DNA of 36,444 nucleotides from the IMG/VR virus record IMGVR_UViG_3300032285_002215, positions 1-36,444 of that record. One strand, written 5' to 3'. The stretch comes from a virus. Positions 21,631-29,502 of this stretch are shown here, one piece after another. Positions within the stretch are counted from its first letter, which is position 1, and each line of letters starts with the position of its first letter. Position numbers and translations under genes: made by a program. Below the pieces are notes generated by a model that saw only the letters and a program-made list of their open reading frames with translations, searched no databases and had not been told where the DNA came from.

Positions 21631-21764
21631 TACTTTTTGTCCTTGGCGCTCTTAACCATTGCGTCGTATAGCGATTCTGCGACTTTCTTTCGCTCCTCTG
21701 GAGACAACTTTGAAATATCGGGAACCTTCAGTACGGCCTGTGGCTTTTGCGTTGGCAAGTTCAC
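21630..21764 (-). CDS. Small protein (44 aa) nested in the 3' end of polyprotein B
   Basis: A GTG at 21762-21764 is preceded by AGGAGGAACAG, a near-perfect ribosome binding site, and the frame ends in a TAA that overlaps the next ATG. The product starts VNLPTQKPQAVLKVPD, then ISKLSPEERKKVAESLYDA and a basic tail (MVKSAKDKK). It overlaps the last 113 nt of polyprotein B in another frame. The regular codon use and strong start favour it as real, and suggest that the final about 38 residues of polyprotein B have no conserved function. Confidence 0.65.
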   Translation of the reverse strand: MNLPTQKPQAVLKVPDISKLSPEERKKVAESLYDAMVKSAKDKK

Positions 21765-24276
21765 CTGTTCCTCCTGTCGGAATCTCTTCCTTATTGCGAA
21801 TGTCCCAAATGGAAATTTGGTTACGGTTCTGGCCCGCAGAAATTGCCTCTGCGCGCTTAGACTCGTCAAACACTTCCGTGATGTCTAGGTACACCTTACC
21901 ATCTTCCTTATTCCACCAAAGGCCAAGATGATTGGCTGCATTGGCAAAGTGAGAAGCGTTATCAGCCAGGAACTTATCAATCAATGCCACCCCCTTAGTA
22001 CGGTCAAAAAAATCCTTTTCTGGGACGATATGGCCAGCAATGCCCGTGGCCACGGCAAAACCTTTTGTCGGCTGCTCGGCAAGATGAGTTGAAAGTCGGC
22101 CACCCTCACCCTGTGATACTGGGATGGTTGCCCCGCCCTCTTCTCTCGTGTGCGTAATTGATGCTCTGGCATCGGCCGTTCCAGGGCCAGCGGCAAACCG
22201 ACCGTGATCGTCTCGTTCCTGATCTTCGCTGTACTTAAAAGACTTGGTTGGCGGAACAAGTCGTATCTGAACTAGCGGCATTGCATTGTTAAAATCATTT
22301 TCCTCATTGCTAATGTCTACAGTTTCTGGGTCAGACATTACTTCAAATGTACTGCCGCTAGGCAGCAACATTTCTTTTTCATTTTGACTTCCGCCATTGG
22401 CGCTAACGTCTAATGCTTTTGATCCCGCTGGAAGTTCTAGTTCAAACATCAAACCGCTTCTCCTTGCAGAAATTGCTTCACCTGTTGCAAACTCGCTGGC
22501 AATTCCTGAGTCTTTGCTAAATGACGAAAAACCGTCGTCCGTAAATACGTCTCCCTTTCTTAATTGACCAAACCTATGTGAAGAAACTCCCCTGTACAAC
22601 ACAAGGTTACGGTCGGTCCGTGGAGCCTTATCAATGGCCGATTGCAAATCTTGAGCCGTCTTGCCAATCCAATTATTTCCGTTTGCTTCCTTGTCTAAAT
22701 CGCCACGCATGTACCTATTGACAAGGGAATACCCGTCCTGGTCGGTGTAAGTTGAAATAGCCCCTTGTTCGTCATCGGTGAATTGACTTGATGAACTACC
22801 AGATGCAAATCGTCCGTGATCGTCTCGCTCCTGGTCCTCTGAATATTTAAGCGACTTGGTTTTAGTCCCCAAAATTTCTTTTAACTTGTCAGGTTGAACT
22901 TCATACAATTCTTTCCTTCCGCCCAAACTGTCAAATTTTGTAATAATTGGCCCAAGACCAAGCGATTCGTACCATGGGCGAGCCTCTTCTAAGGGATCAA
23001 GCACAGCAAACGTTTTATTGGTATCTAGGGCCACCTGCATGGCTTCACGCATCAATGCCGTTCCAGTACCAGCAACTTCGTGGTTGGTTCCAAGAAACTG
23101 CACGGTCAACTGAGGGTAATCTTCTGGCGCGTAATATGACAATGCTCCAGCAATTTTTCCAGTATCGTTTTTTGCAATTAGAACGGCGCTGTTACTTGAA
23201 TAATCCGACTGCGGGTCTAATGCATGGGACATCATTCTATATCCTTGCATTACCGTGTGAAGTTGTTTTTCTTTTTCGCTTCCCTGTTCAGCAACTGACC
23301 ATGCATCAATAACTTTTTGCCTTAGCCGTTCTACCTTTGCCTGTTCGGAACGAGAATCCTGTGCAGTTTTGACAACTTTTGATTCTATTGTTCCCCCAGC
23401 GGCCTTAAACTTACCGTCGTATTCATTAAGGCGAGATGAACCATTTGAGGCAAAACGTCCGTGATCGTCTCGTTCCTGGTCTTCGCTGTATTTCAATGAT
23501 TTAGATGGAATAGGAGATATTTTGGCGTTAATTACTAATCTGCCATTGTCGTCAGTAGATTTGTCTGTAACTTCTAAGCGAGTTTGTCTTGGAAGCAAAA
23601 TTTCGGACTCATACGGATAAAACAAAGAACTACCATTTTTGCTTTCATAATCTTTCATTGCTGCGTTGACATCTAGTGCTGGTGACCCAGCAGGAACTGT
23701 AATTTTAAACATAATTGGTTGGCCAAAATGACCACCAAAAGACATGAATTTTTCCGCTTCGCTGTAGGACTTTGCCGTGCTCGTGTAACCTTCGTCTTGG
23801 AGAATGTCTCCAACATTGACATAGTTCCAATCCGTATAATTTCCATAGGACCACCGTTGATCGTCGTTTAGTTTGACTCCTCGGTACACCACGGTGTCTT
23901 TTGCCAATGAATGTGTTGCAATCAAAGCGTCTAAATTTTTAACTTGTTCTGATTCTAATGCGTCTTTTACTTCTTCGCGGTTTCCTTCTCGCAAAGTTTC
24001 GTTTAGATTACGATACCCGTCTCTGGTGTATTCATGCACGGTGTCGTATTGATTTTTAGTCATTGCTGGATTTGTTCCGCCACCAGAAAACCGACCGTGG
24101 TCATCGCGTTCTTGGTCTTCGCTGTATTTAAGCATTTTGGATTTGCCCAACACAACGTCGGACTCCATCCTGCGCACAATTTCGTCCATTGCGGAATGGT
24201 CCAACTCGGCCAATTTCACAAGAAAATCAAACGGAATCTCCGTGTAATCCATTGGCTGAACGCACGATCCCATCAT
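21652..24276 (-). CDS. Polyprotein B: tag-separated ART, GNAT, ART and unknown domain
   Basis: This 874-aa protein has a 50-residue N-terminal part and four tag copies (at about 54, 266, 481 and 685). After tag 1 lies an ADP-ribosyltransferase-like domain (VYRG with Arg132, GYTSTAKS, ESE at 223-225). After tag 2 lies a GNAT-like acyltransferase (VAGTGTALMREAMQVAL, then ARPWYESLGLG). After tag 3 lies a second ART (LYRG with Arg562, FSSFSKDS, EKE at 633-635). After tag 4 lies an unrecognised domain (GLWWNKEDGKVYLDITEVF). The first ATG overlaps the stop of polyprotein A (TGATG), so the two are coupled. See findings for the cargo hypothesis. The region looks richer in A+T than the tail genes. Confidence 0.8.
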   Translation of the reverse strand: MMGSCVQPMDYTEIPFDFLVKLAELDHSAMDEIVRRMESDVVLGKSKMLKYSEDQERDDHGRFSGGGTNPAMTKNQYDTVHEYTRDGYRNLNETLREGNREEVKDALESEQVKNLDALIATHSLAKDTVVYRGVKLNDDQRWSYGNYTDWNYVNVGDILQDEGYTSTAKSYSEAEKFMSFGGHFGQPIMFKITVPAGSPALDVNAAMKDYESKNGSSLFYPYESEILLPRQTRLEVTDKSTDDNGRLVINAKISPIPSKSLKYSEDQERDDHGRFASNGSSRLNEYDGKFKAAGGTIESKVVKTAQDSRSEQAKVERLRQKVIDAWSVAEQGSEKEKQLHTVMQGYRMMSHALDPQSDYSSNSAVLIAKNDTGKIAGALSYYAPEDYPQLTVQFLGTNHEVAGTGTALMREAMQVALDTNKTFAVLDPLEEARPWYESLGLGPIITKFDSLGGRKELYEVQPDKLKEILGTKTKSLKYSEDQERDDHGRFASGSSSSQFTDDEQGAISTYTDQDGYSLVNRYMRGDLDKEANGNNWIGKTAQDLQSAIDKAPRTDRNLVLYRGVSSHRFGQLRKGDVFTDDGFSSFSKDSGIASEFATGEAISARRSGLMFELELPAGSKALDVSANGGSQNEKEMLLPSGSTFEVMSDPETVDISNEENDFNNAMPLVQIRLVPPTKSFKYSEDQERDDHGRFAAGPGTADARASITHTREEGGATIPVSQGEGGRLSTHLAEQPTKGFAVATGIAGHIVPEKDFFDRTKGVALIDKFLADNASHFANAANHLGLWWNKEDGKVYLDITEVFDESKRAEAISAGQNRNQISIWDIRNKEEIPTGGTGELANAKATGRTEGSRYFKVVSRGAKESRRIAIRRNG
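22195..22224 (-). repeat. Tag copy 10 (polyprotein B, residues 685-694)
   Basis: Encodes DQERDDHGRF preceded by KSFKYSE. It introduces the unrecognised C-terminal domain. Confidence 0.9.
22807..22836 (-). repeat. Tag copy 9 (polyprotein B, residues 481-490)
   Basis: Encodes DQERDDHGRF preceded by KSLKYSE. It introduces the second ART-like domain of polyprotein B. Confidence 0.9.
23452..23481 (-). repeat. Tag copy 8 (polyprotein B, residues 266-275)
   Basis: Encodes DQERDDHGRF preceded by KSLKYSE. It introduces the GNAT-like domain. The DNA from the GGTC of the DQ codons through the following KSLKYSE codons is identical for about 30 bases to tag copy 5. Confidence 0.9.
24088..24117 (-). repeat. 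Tag copy 7 (polyprotein B, residues 54-63)
   Basis: Encodes DQERDDHGRF preceded by KMLKYSE. It introduces the first ART-like domain of polyprotein B. Confidence 0.9.
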
Positions 24277-27200
24277 TTCTTTGCCCCTCGCTGCCAGTTG
24301 CTTTCTTTTGCAAGGTAATCCGTCAACGGATCAGATTGGCCAAAAGCATACGCCGCAAAATGCTCTGCATACCGTTCGCTCAAACTGTCGCTTGCGTAAT
24401 TGCTAATAGTGCTTGTTCCAGTGTAATAGGTTGGTAGCGTCCCCAGTGATTCCGCTGCGTCTCGGAACATTTTTGCAGAATAGGCGCTGGAATCATATGC
24501 GCCAGAGTTGTATGTGGCCACGGCGTGACCAATTTCATGCGTGACAACGTAGTCAAACATATTTGTGCCGCTCTTTTCGCCTGCTTCAGTAAGCCACTTT
24601 GGCTCTAGGCCAGATCCTGGCGTAGCAATGGCTTCATCCACCGTCTTATCCCACAAATCCTTAAACACTTCTCCCTTGACGTTGACAATGCCGCCTGCCG
24701 CACCAGTTCCACCGTCTGCGCTGCCGTAACGAGAAACTGTCCATCGGCCCATAGTTGAACCGCTTAACTGACCAAGACTAATTTCAATTGGGAATTTGTT
24801 GTCCCCAGCCATCCCCTTTGGTGCAACACTAAGCGCACGGTCGGCCGTCGCCGTAATAGCAGCAATCTTTTCGTCACTCAATGCTGGCTTGGCTGGCAGC
24901 CGTATCTGCACGTTACCGTTGGCCAAAACAACAAACTTGTTTCGTGATTTTTCATAATCTTTCTTAATTGATCGGTACACTTCCGAACGGCCGTAACGAG
25001 AAAATGCTGGGAATTTCATTAGATGGTCTACAACACCTGAAATAACTTTTTCATCCAAGTTTTGCACGGCAAACTTATCTAGCGTGGTCCATTTTCCAGG
25101 TTTGTATTCTGGCGATCCGCCCGTGGCCCAACTACCATGATCATCCTGGTCGTGTTGCCCTGGAAGATGTTTAAATGATTTCTTGGACGGCATGTCTTTG
25201 CTGGCCGTTGCTTCAACAATAATTAGCAAATTATCTGAATCGTATTTTACGGCGTTGACGGTTAAATGCGTGTCTCTTGGCAATACTACTTCGTCTTCCT
25301 GGTTGCCAGTACCGCTCAAGGGTCCGCCCCCACTAATTTTTAGATTATCAAGCCCAGAGCCAACAAGGTCTATGGCGTTTGACCCAGCGGGTGCTGATAT
25401 GTCCCAGCGAACGTTTACCGTGTTGTCTGACGAAAGTTGTCCGCCTCGCAATGCTGCAAATTCTGATGCCGAATCCTGGCTTCTGGACGTACTTAAAAAT
25501 CCTGGATCAGTCATTACGGCCCCAGGGGCAATTTCGGCAAAGCCAGGAATGTTAATTTTTCCAATGTCTTGGATTGGCTCGCTGTTTCCGTTGTCTAAAT
25601 TTGATTCCATGATGCCAGTAATGTATTTATCCATTGCCACGGCCTGGCTGATGTCAATTGGGTATGCAGAACCCCTGTATAGCGTTGTATTTTCTCGCAA
25701 CACGTTTTGATTAATTAACGAATCTAAAGTTTGCGCTGCTTTTGGCAATTCGGTTATTGATTTTCCCTGTGCCAATTCTTGATTCCAAGAACGATGAGTT
25801 TCCAAAAGCCCACCGTCTGGAGTCTCTTTACTGCTGGTTCCTGTTTGCCAATCGCGAAGCGCGGCAACTGCACCGTCAGTGCCAATACCGCGCCAAGTCG
25901 TCGTAGATTCCGCTAGTTGTTTGGCAGTTTCTGGGCCGATAGGAATTCTCCCAATTTTTTCGCCTTCCTTTGGCGGAACATCGGTTTTAGGGTCGTACGG
26001 TTTAGCGCCAGATGATAGGCCTCCTCCAGCAAACCGACCGTGATCGTCCCGTTCTTGGTCTTCGCTGTATTTCAATGATTTAGATGACGTTGTATTAGAA
26101 ATGACGTTTGCCGTAATCCTGGTTACAGTTTTTGTTTGGCTTGAATCCATTGGAAACAATGGAACTTCTTTTACGTCTGTAACTTCTAACACCGTGTCTC
26201 TTGGCAACAAAACTTCATGCTCGCTTAGGTAATTTACTTTTCCGTAACTTTCTTCGGCAGAGTCAACGTCAAGGGCATTAGAACCCTGTGGAATGTGTAT
26301 TTCCATCATGAAATTTTTTTCTTCATCGGATTGTTGGCCCATAAACATAAACGTTCGGGCATAGCCGCCGTCAGTTGTCGTACTTAAAAACGCTTTATCG
26401 GTTAGGTGCTGCCCAATAGATACGTTGTGATCAAAATGCAAACCGCTCCAATTCCCACCACGGTACACAACGGTGTCTTTGTTTACAGAATGAGAAGCAA
26501 TTAAATCATCCAAATGCTTAACTCGTTCAGAAATTTCTTCTGGCTTATACCCTGCTCGCAACCTGCTGTTAATAAAACCGCTTCCAGAAGTGTATGAAAC
26601 CAAACTGGAATATTGATCCTCTGTCGGCTTGGATTCAAACGAAGTTATGCCGTTAGAAGCAAACCTACCGTGATCATCTCGTTCCTGGTCTTCTGAATAC
26701 TTAATAGACTTAACTGCAACTTGAGGAATTCCCATAGATGCAGAAAATGATTTTGCTGAATTCAAAATGTCAATAATGTCTGCATCAACCCTAATAACGT
26801 TGATTGGAATATCCAATTGGGGATTTTTGGCGTCGTACTCCAGGGCCACTTGTGCCGCCCAACGATGATGGCCGTCAACAATGTAATTGTCACGAGAGAC
26901 AATTAATGGACTGCTCATATCCAACTTACCGTCGCGTGCCGCTTGCAAAATTCCTGCAACTTTTTCACCGTTAAGTTCGTTTTGGGTTGCCTTAAGGAAA
27001 CTGGCCTCAACAGAATCCTTTTGCAAACCAATTCCGCTATTTGCAAGGGAATCTACAAACTTATTAGTAATGTCAACTTCTCCGCGCACGTCTCTTGCCA
27101 TTGAATCGGCTGGGGTTCCGCTAGTCGGAACTCCCTTTAGTTGCGGCATTTCAACGCGCGGAATTCCCTTTGAATCAACGCAAAATAAGTTGGTTCCAGG

Positions 27201-28766
27201 GACGCTAACTTTGCACAAGTCGTAAACTTTTTTGGTTCCATTGGTTGCGTCTTTGGCCATGCTGTTCAATTTGTCTAGCATGGTTGAGACTTTTTCTGCG
27301 GAGTCTAGTTGTACATATTTTCCTTCGCCCAACGCGCGCGCGGCGGCTTCAACGTTTGTCGTTTTAAACGGATCTTCTTTTGTTCCAAGTCCACTTCCGC
27401 CACCGTCAGTCCAGCGGCCATGATCGTCCCGTTCCTGATCTTCTGAATACTTTATGGACTTATTTGACGTAATCAATGTCGCTTCAATTTCTCGCGCGTG
27501 ATTAAAATCTGGCTCGCCAACTCGGTCAATTCTTAATGACGTATTGCGCGCCAACAATCTTTCCTGTTCGCCCTGTTCAATCCAATCGGCATCATTAGAT
27601 TTCAAAACGTCTTCTACGTTGAGCATTTTTGTGCCTGCTGGAACGGTAATACTAATAGTTGCTTTTTCCCCATTAAAAAATGCGTCTAGCATTCCAGCAA
27701 ATTGATAAGCGGAATTTTTTTCTGCACTTACCGACAAAAAAGCCTTGTCGGTAAACACGTCTCCCTCTTTTAAATCTTTAATAAAATCTCCAGTAATTCC
27801 GCGATATACCGTGGTTGTACTTGTTGTTGGAACTTGAGAAGCAATTGCGTTATCTAAATTTTTAATGTGTTGTTCTACTTCGGGCCTAAACCCTGCACGA
27901 ACTTGCGCATCTTCAATTTCTTTATTTCTTAAAGATTCATTGATGCGGTGATACTCGTCTATGGCGTACTTTTTTACGGTAGTAATTTGATCAGTAGACA
28001 ATGATGCAGAACCGCCACCAGTCCAGCGGCCGTGATCATCTCGTTCCTGGTCTTCCGAATATTTAATGGACTTATTCGCGGCAGAATTAAATTTAGACAC
28101 CCAGTCTTTTACTTTGTCTGCCGACATAATTAATCCTCTGTCATCGCCTTCAAACCCAAACGCCCTATACCAATCAACGGCATCTTCTAAAGGTTTAATA
28201 ATCCTATACTCAACATTGTTTTCTGCTGCAAATTTCATGCTTTCGGCCATGATTGCAGAACCAGCGCCTGGAACTGCTCCAACGCTTCCAAGATAACGCA
28301 AACCAAACGCTTTGCCGCCGTCAGCAACGTCGTATAAATCTCCAAATCCAGCAGCGGCAACTCTTCCGCTTGCCGAATCGGTAATTTCAAACGTTTGCCA
28401 AGAGTGATTAGTATGTTGAACCGCGCTATATCCGTCGGCCATGACTACCGCCCCCATTCTTGCGCGATTTACTGCTTCTCGTTCAGATGCGGGGGCGTTG
28501 GATTCTTCTAAAACTTTAATTTTTTCATGTCCCTGTAATGCCCAACTTACAGCGTTTTTTCTAGCATCTTCTAAATATTTTTCATTGGACAATCTGTCTT
28601 TTGTTGCGCTGGTAACCGCGACATTGTGTTTGTCAAGAAATAGTCGCGTGGCGCTGGGGTTACCAATTTGACCGCCATATACACCGCCAGCGAATCGTCC
28701 GTGGTCGTCGCGTTCCTGGTCGGGGCTGTACTTAGTTGTGCGAGCGACGGCCAGTACCCCAGCCAT
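24273..28766 (-). CDS. Polyprotein A: six tag-separated enzyme-like domains
   Basis: This 1497-aa protein is the largest in the window. Six tags begin at residues 16, 239, 443, 693, 903 and 1206. Between them lie: a GNAT-like domain (VPGAGSAIMAESMKFA); an ART-like domain (YRG with Arg322, FLSVS 343-347, EQE 400-402); a ParB/Srx-like domain (IVDGHHRWAAQVALE, DGHHR at 631-635); a second ART (Arg769, FLSTT, EHE 849-851); a third ART (Arg1031, FLSTS, EDE 1157-1159); and a metallopeptidase (VTHEIGHAVATYN, His1410, Glu1411, His1414, with a downstream SERYAEHFAAYAFG that may supply the third ligand). The gene follows the 69-aa gene without a gap (TAA then ATG) and overlaps polyprotein B. It is a late, head-region gene. 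The individual domain calls are by motif. Confidence 0.85.
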   Translation of the reverse strand: MAGVLAVARTTKYSPDQERDDHGRFAGGVYGGQIGNPSATRLFLDKHNVAVTSATKDRLSNEKYLEDARKNAVSWALQGHEKIKVLEESNAPASEREAVNRARMGAVVMADGYSAVQHTNHSWQTFEITDSASGRVAAAGFGDLYDVADGGKAFGLRYLGSVGAVPGAGSAIMAESMKFAAENNVEYRIIKPLEDAVDWYRAFGFEGDDRGLIMSADKVKDWVSKFNSAANKSIKYSEDQERDDHGRWTGGGSASLSTDQITTVKKYAIDEYHRINESLRNKEIEDAQVRAGFRPEVEQHIKNLDNAIASQVPTTSTTTVYRGITGDFIKDLKEGDVFTDKAFLSVSAEKNSAYQFAGMLDAFFNGEKATISITVPAGTKMLNVEDVLKSNDADWIEQGEQERLLARNTSLRIDRVGEPDFNHAREIEATLITSNKSIKYSEDQERDDHGRWTDGGGSGLGTKEDPFKTTNVEAAARALGEGKYVQLDSAEKVSTMLDKLNSMAKDATNGTKKVYDLCKVSVPGTNLFCVDSKGIPRVEMPQLKGVPTSGTPADSMARDVRGEVDITNKFVDSLANSGIGLQKDSVEASFLKATQNELNGEKVAGILQAARDGKLDMSSPLIVSRDNYIVDGHHRWAAQVALEYDAKNPQLDIPINVIRVDADIIDILNSAKSFSASMGIPQVAVKSIKYSEDQERDDHGRFASNGITSFESKPTEDQYSSLVSYTSGSGFINSRLRAGYKPEEISERVKHLDDLIASHSVNKDTVVYRGGNWSGLHFDHNVSIGQHLTDKAFLSTTTDGGYARTFMFMGQQSDEEKNFMMEIHIPQGSNALDVDSAEESYGKVNYLSEHEVLLPRDTVLEVTDVKEVPLFPMDSSQTKTVTRITANVISNTTSSKSLKYSEDQERDDHGRFAGGGLSSGAKPYDPKTDVPPKEGEKIGRIPIGPETAKQLAESTTTWRGIGTDGAVAALRDWQTGTSSKETPDGGLLETHRSWNQELAQGKSITELPKAAQTLDSLINQNVLRENTTLYRGSAYPIDISQAVAMDKYITGIMESNLDNGNSEPIQDIGKINIPGFAEIAPGAVMTDPGFLSTSRSQDSASEFAALRGGQLSSDNTVNVRWDISAPAGSNAIDLVGSGLDNLKISGGGPLSGTGNQEDEVVLPRDTHLTVNAVKYDSDNLLIIVEATASKDMPSKKSFKHLPGQHDQDDHGSWATGGSPEYKPGKWTTLDKFAVQNLDEKVISGVVDHLMKFPAFSRYGRSEVYRSIKKDYEKSRNKFVVLANGNVQIRLPAKPALSDEKIAAITATADRALSVAPKGMAGDNKFPIEISLGQLSGSTMGRWTVSRYGSADGGTGAAGGIVNVKGEVFKDLWDKTVDEAIATPGSGLEPKWLTEAGEKSGTNMFDYVVTHEIGHAVATYNSGAYDSSAYSAKMFRDAAESLGTLPTYYTGTSTISNYASDSLSERYAEHFAAYAFGQSDPLTDYLAKESNWQRGAKK
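25128..25151 (-). repeat. Tag copy 6, diverged (polyprotein A, residues 1206-1213)
   Basis: Encodes DQDDHGSW preceded by KSFKHLPGQH. It is the most diverged tag in the polyproteins and introduces the metallopeptidase. It resembles the tag in the prohead protease (DQSEHGNW) more than the other copies do. Confidence 0.85.
26031..26060 (-). repeat. Tag copy 5 (polyprotein A, residues 903-912)
   Basis: Encodes DQERDDHGRF preceded by KSLKYSE. It introduces the third ART-like domain. Confidence 0.9.
26661..26690 (-). repeat. Tag copy 4 (polyprotein A, residues 693-702)
   Basis: Encodes DQERDDHGRF preceded by KSIKYSE. It introduces the second ART-like domain. Confidence 0.9.
27411..27440 (-). repeat. 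Tag copy 3 (polyprotein A, residues 443-452)
   Basis: Encodes DQERDDHGRW preceded by KSIKYSE. It introduces the ParB/Srx-like domain. Confidence 0.9.
28023..28052 (-). repeat. Tag copy 2 (polyprotein A, residues 239-248)
   Basis: Encodes DQERDDHGRW preceded by KSIKYSE. It introduces the first ART-like domain. Confidence 0.9.
28692..28721 (-). repeat. Tag copy 1 (polyprotein A, residues 16-25)
   Basis: Encodes DQERDDHGRF preceded by TTKYSP near the N-terminus. It introduces the GNAT-like domain. Here the KS before the tag is absent. Confidence 0.9.
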
Positions 28767-28976
28767 TTAGCGAACTCGGCGTAGGTCTCCAGGTCCCCAC
28801 ACGAAACGCATAGCGCGCTTGCGCTTCTGCTCTTCGGTCAGCGGGAGTTCTGGGAGTCCCTTGAGGTCCATCTTGTCCCGCTCCGCCTGCATTTCTGGGG
28901 TGAGCGTCGCATCACCGTCTGACAAATTAATTACTTCGTCTGGGTTCCAAGCAACTGGCTTCTTATTCGTCGGCAT
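28767..28976 (-). CDS. Small charged protein (69 aa)
   Basis: The ATG at 28974-28976 follows GGAGGAAACCA and overlaps the end of the Dps-like gene by 14 nt. The product starts MPTNKKPVAWNPDEVINLS and is mostly disordered or helical with a basic C-terminus (QKRKRAMRFVWGPGDLRRVR). The stop abuts the start of polyprotein A. The family is not recognised; a head accessory role is possible by position. Confidence 0.6.
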   Translation of the reverse strand: MPTNKKPVAWNPDEVINLSDGDATLTPEMQAERDKMDLKGLPELPLTEEQKRKRAMRFVWGPGDLRRVR

Positions 28977-29493
28977 TGGTTTCCTCCACTTCAATACTGG
29001 CCTTCAACTGCCATGCCCACTTCATGTGCATGTTCTGGCGATCTGCCAAGAAATTTAGAATGCCTTGATATTCTGGCTTTGACGCAGCAACAATGCACGT
29101 TGTGATCTGGGCCAACACTTCGCGATTTTCCTTTTCAAGATACGCGACCAACTCTTCGCTATCGGTCTCCACATCATTGGTTTCGCCTGGTTCGTCGGTC
29201 TCTTCCACGCGCGCGGAAAGCGCCGACATAGAGGCCAACTCAGACAGCAGGAAGGGTGGATTCTGGTCAAGTTTGCGAACATTCTCGGCCAGATCATCCA
29301 CCGACCCTGCTACGTCTTCATAAATCTTGCCAAAAAAGCGATGGTACTCAGCAAAGTCGTCACCAGTTACTACCCAGTGAGCGCCCTGTACTCGCCCAGC
29401 AAAATCCTGCACCGTGGCCAGCAACACCTTAAGGCATGACGCAAGGTCAACTGCCTTGGTATTGATTGCAATAGTTTCGCGCGTAACCTGCAT
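28963..29493 (-). CDS. Dps/ferritin-like protein with conserved ferroxidase residues
   Basis: This 176-aa protein has a four-helix pattern and the Dps signature GAHWVVTGDDFAEYHRFFG, followed by YEDVAGSVDDLAENVRKL. His39, His51, Asp66 and Glu70 have the same spacing as His51, His63, Asp78 and Glu82 of E. coli Dps, which bind iron at the subunit interface. The acidic insert (ETDEPGETNDVETDSEE, about residues 101-117) and a C-terminal helical pair follow. Dps proteins shelter DNA and remove iron and peroxide. Here the gene is inside the head operon, between the connector and the polyproteins, and has a strong ribosome binding site (TAGGAGGAACTG). This suggests large amounts late in infection, perhaps in the virion. 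Confidence 0.8.
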   Translation of the reverse strand: MQVTRETIAINTKAVDLASCLKVLLATVQDFAGRVQGAHWVVTGDDFAEYHRFFGKIYEDVAGSVDDLAENVRKLDQNPPFLLSELASMSALSARVEETDEPGETNDVETDSEELVAYLEKENREVLAQITTCIVAASKPEYQGILNFLADRQNMHMKWAWQLKASIEVEETNADE

Positions 29494-29502
29494 CAGTTCC
29501 TC

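Noticed and set aside
22195-28721. Regularly repeated DNA resembling a spaced repeat array (CRISPR-like)
   Set aside because: The repeats are in frame, encode the protein tag and are separated by 450-900 bases of coding sequence. Spacer length and the absence of cas genes rule out a CRISPR array.
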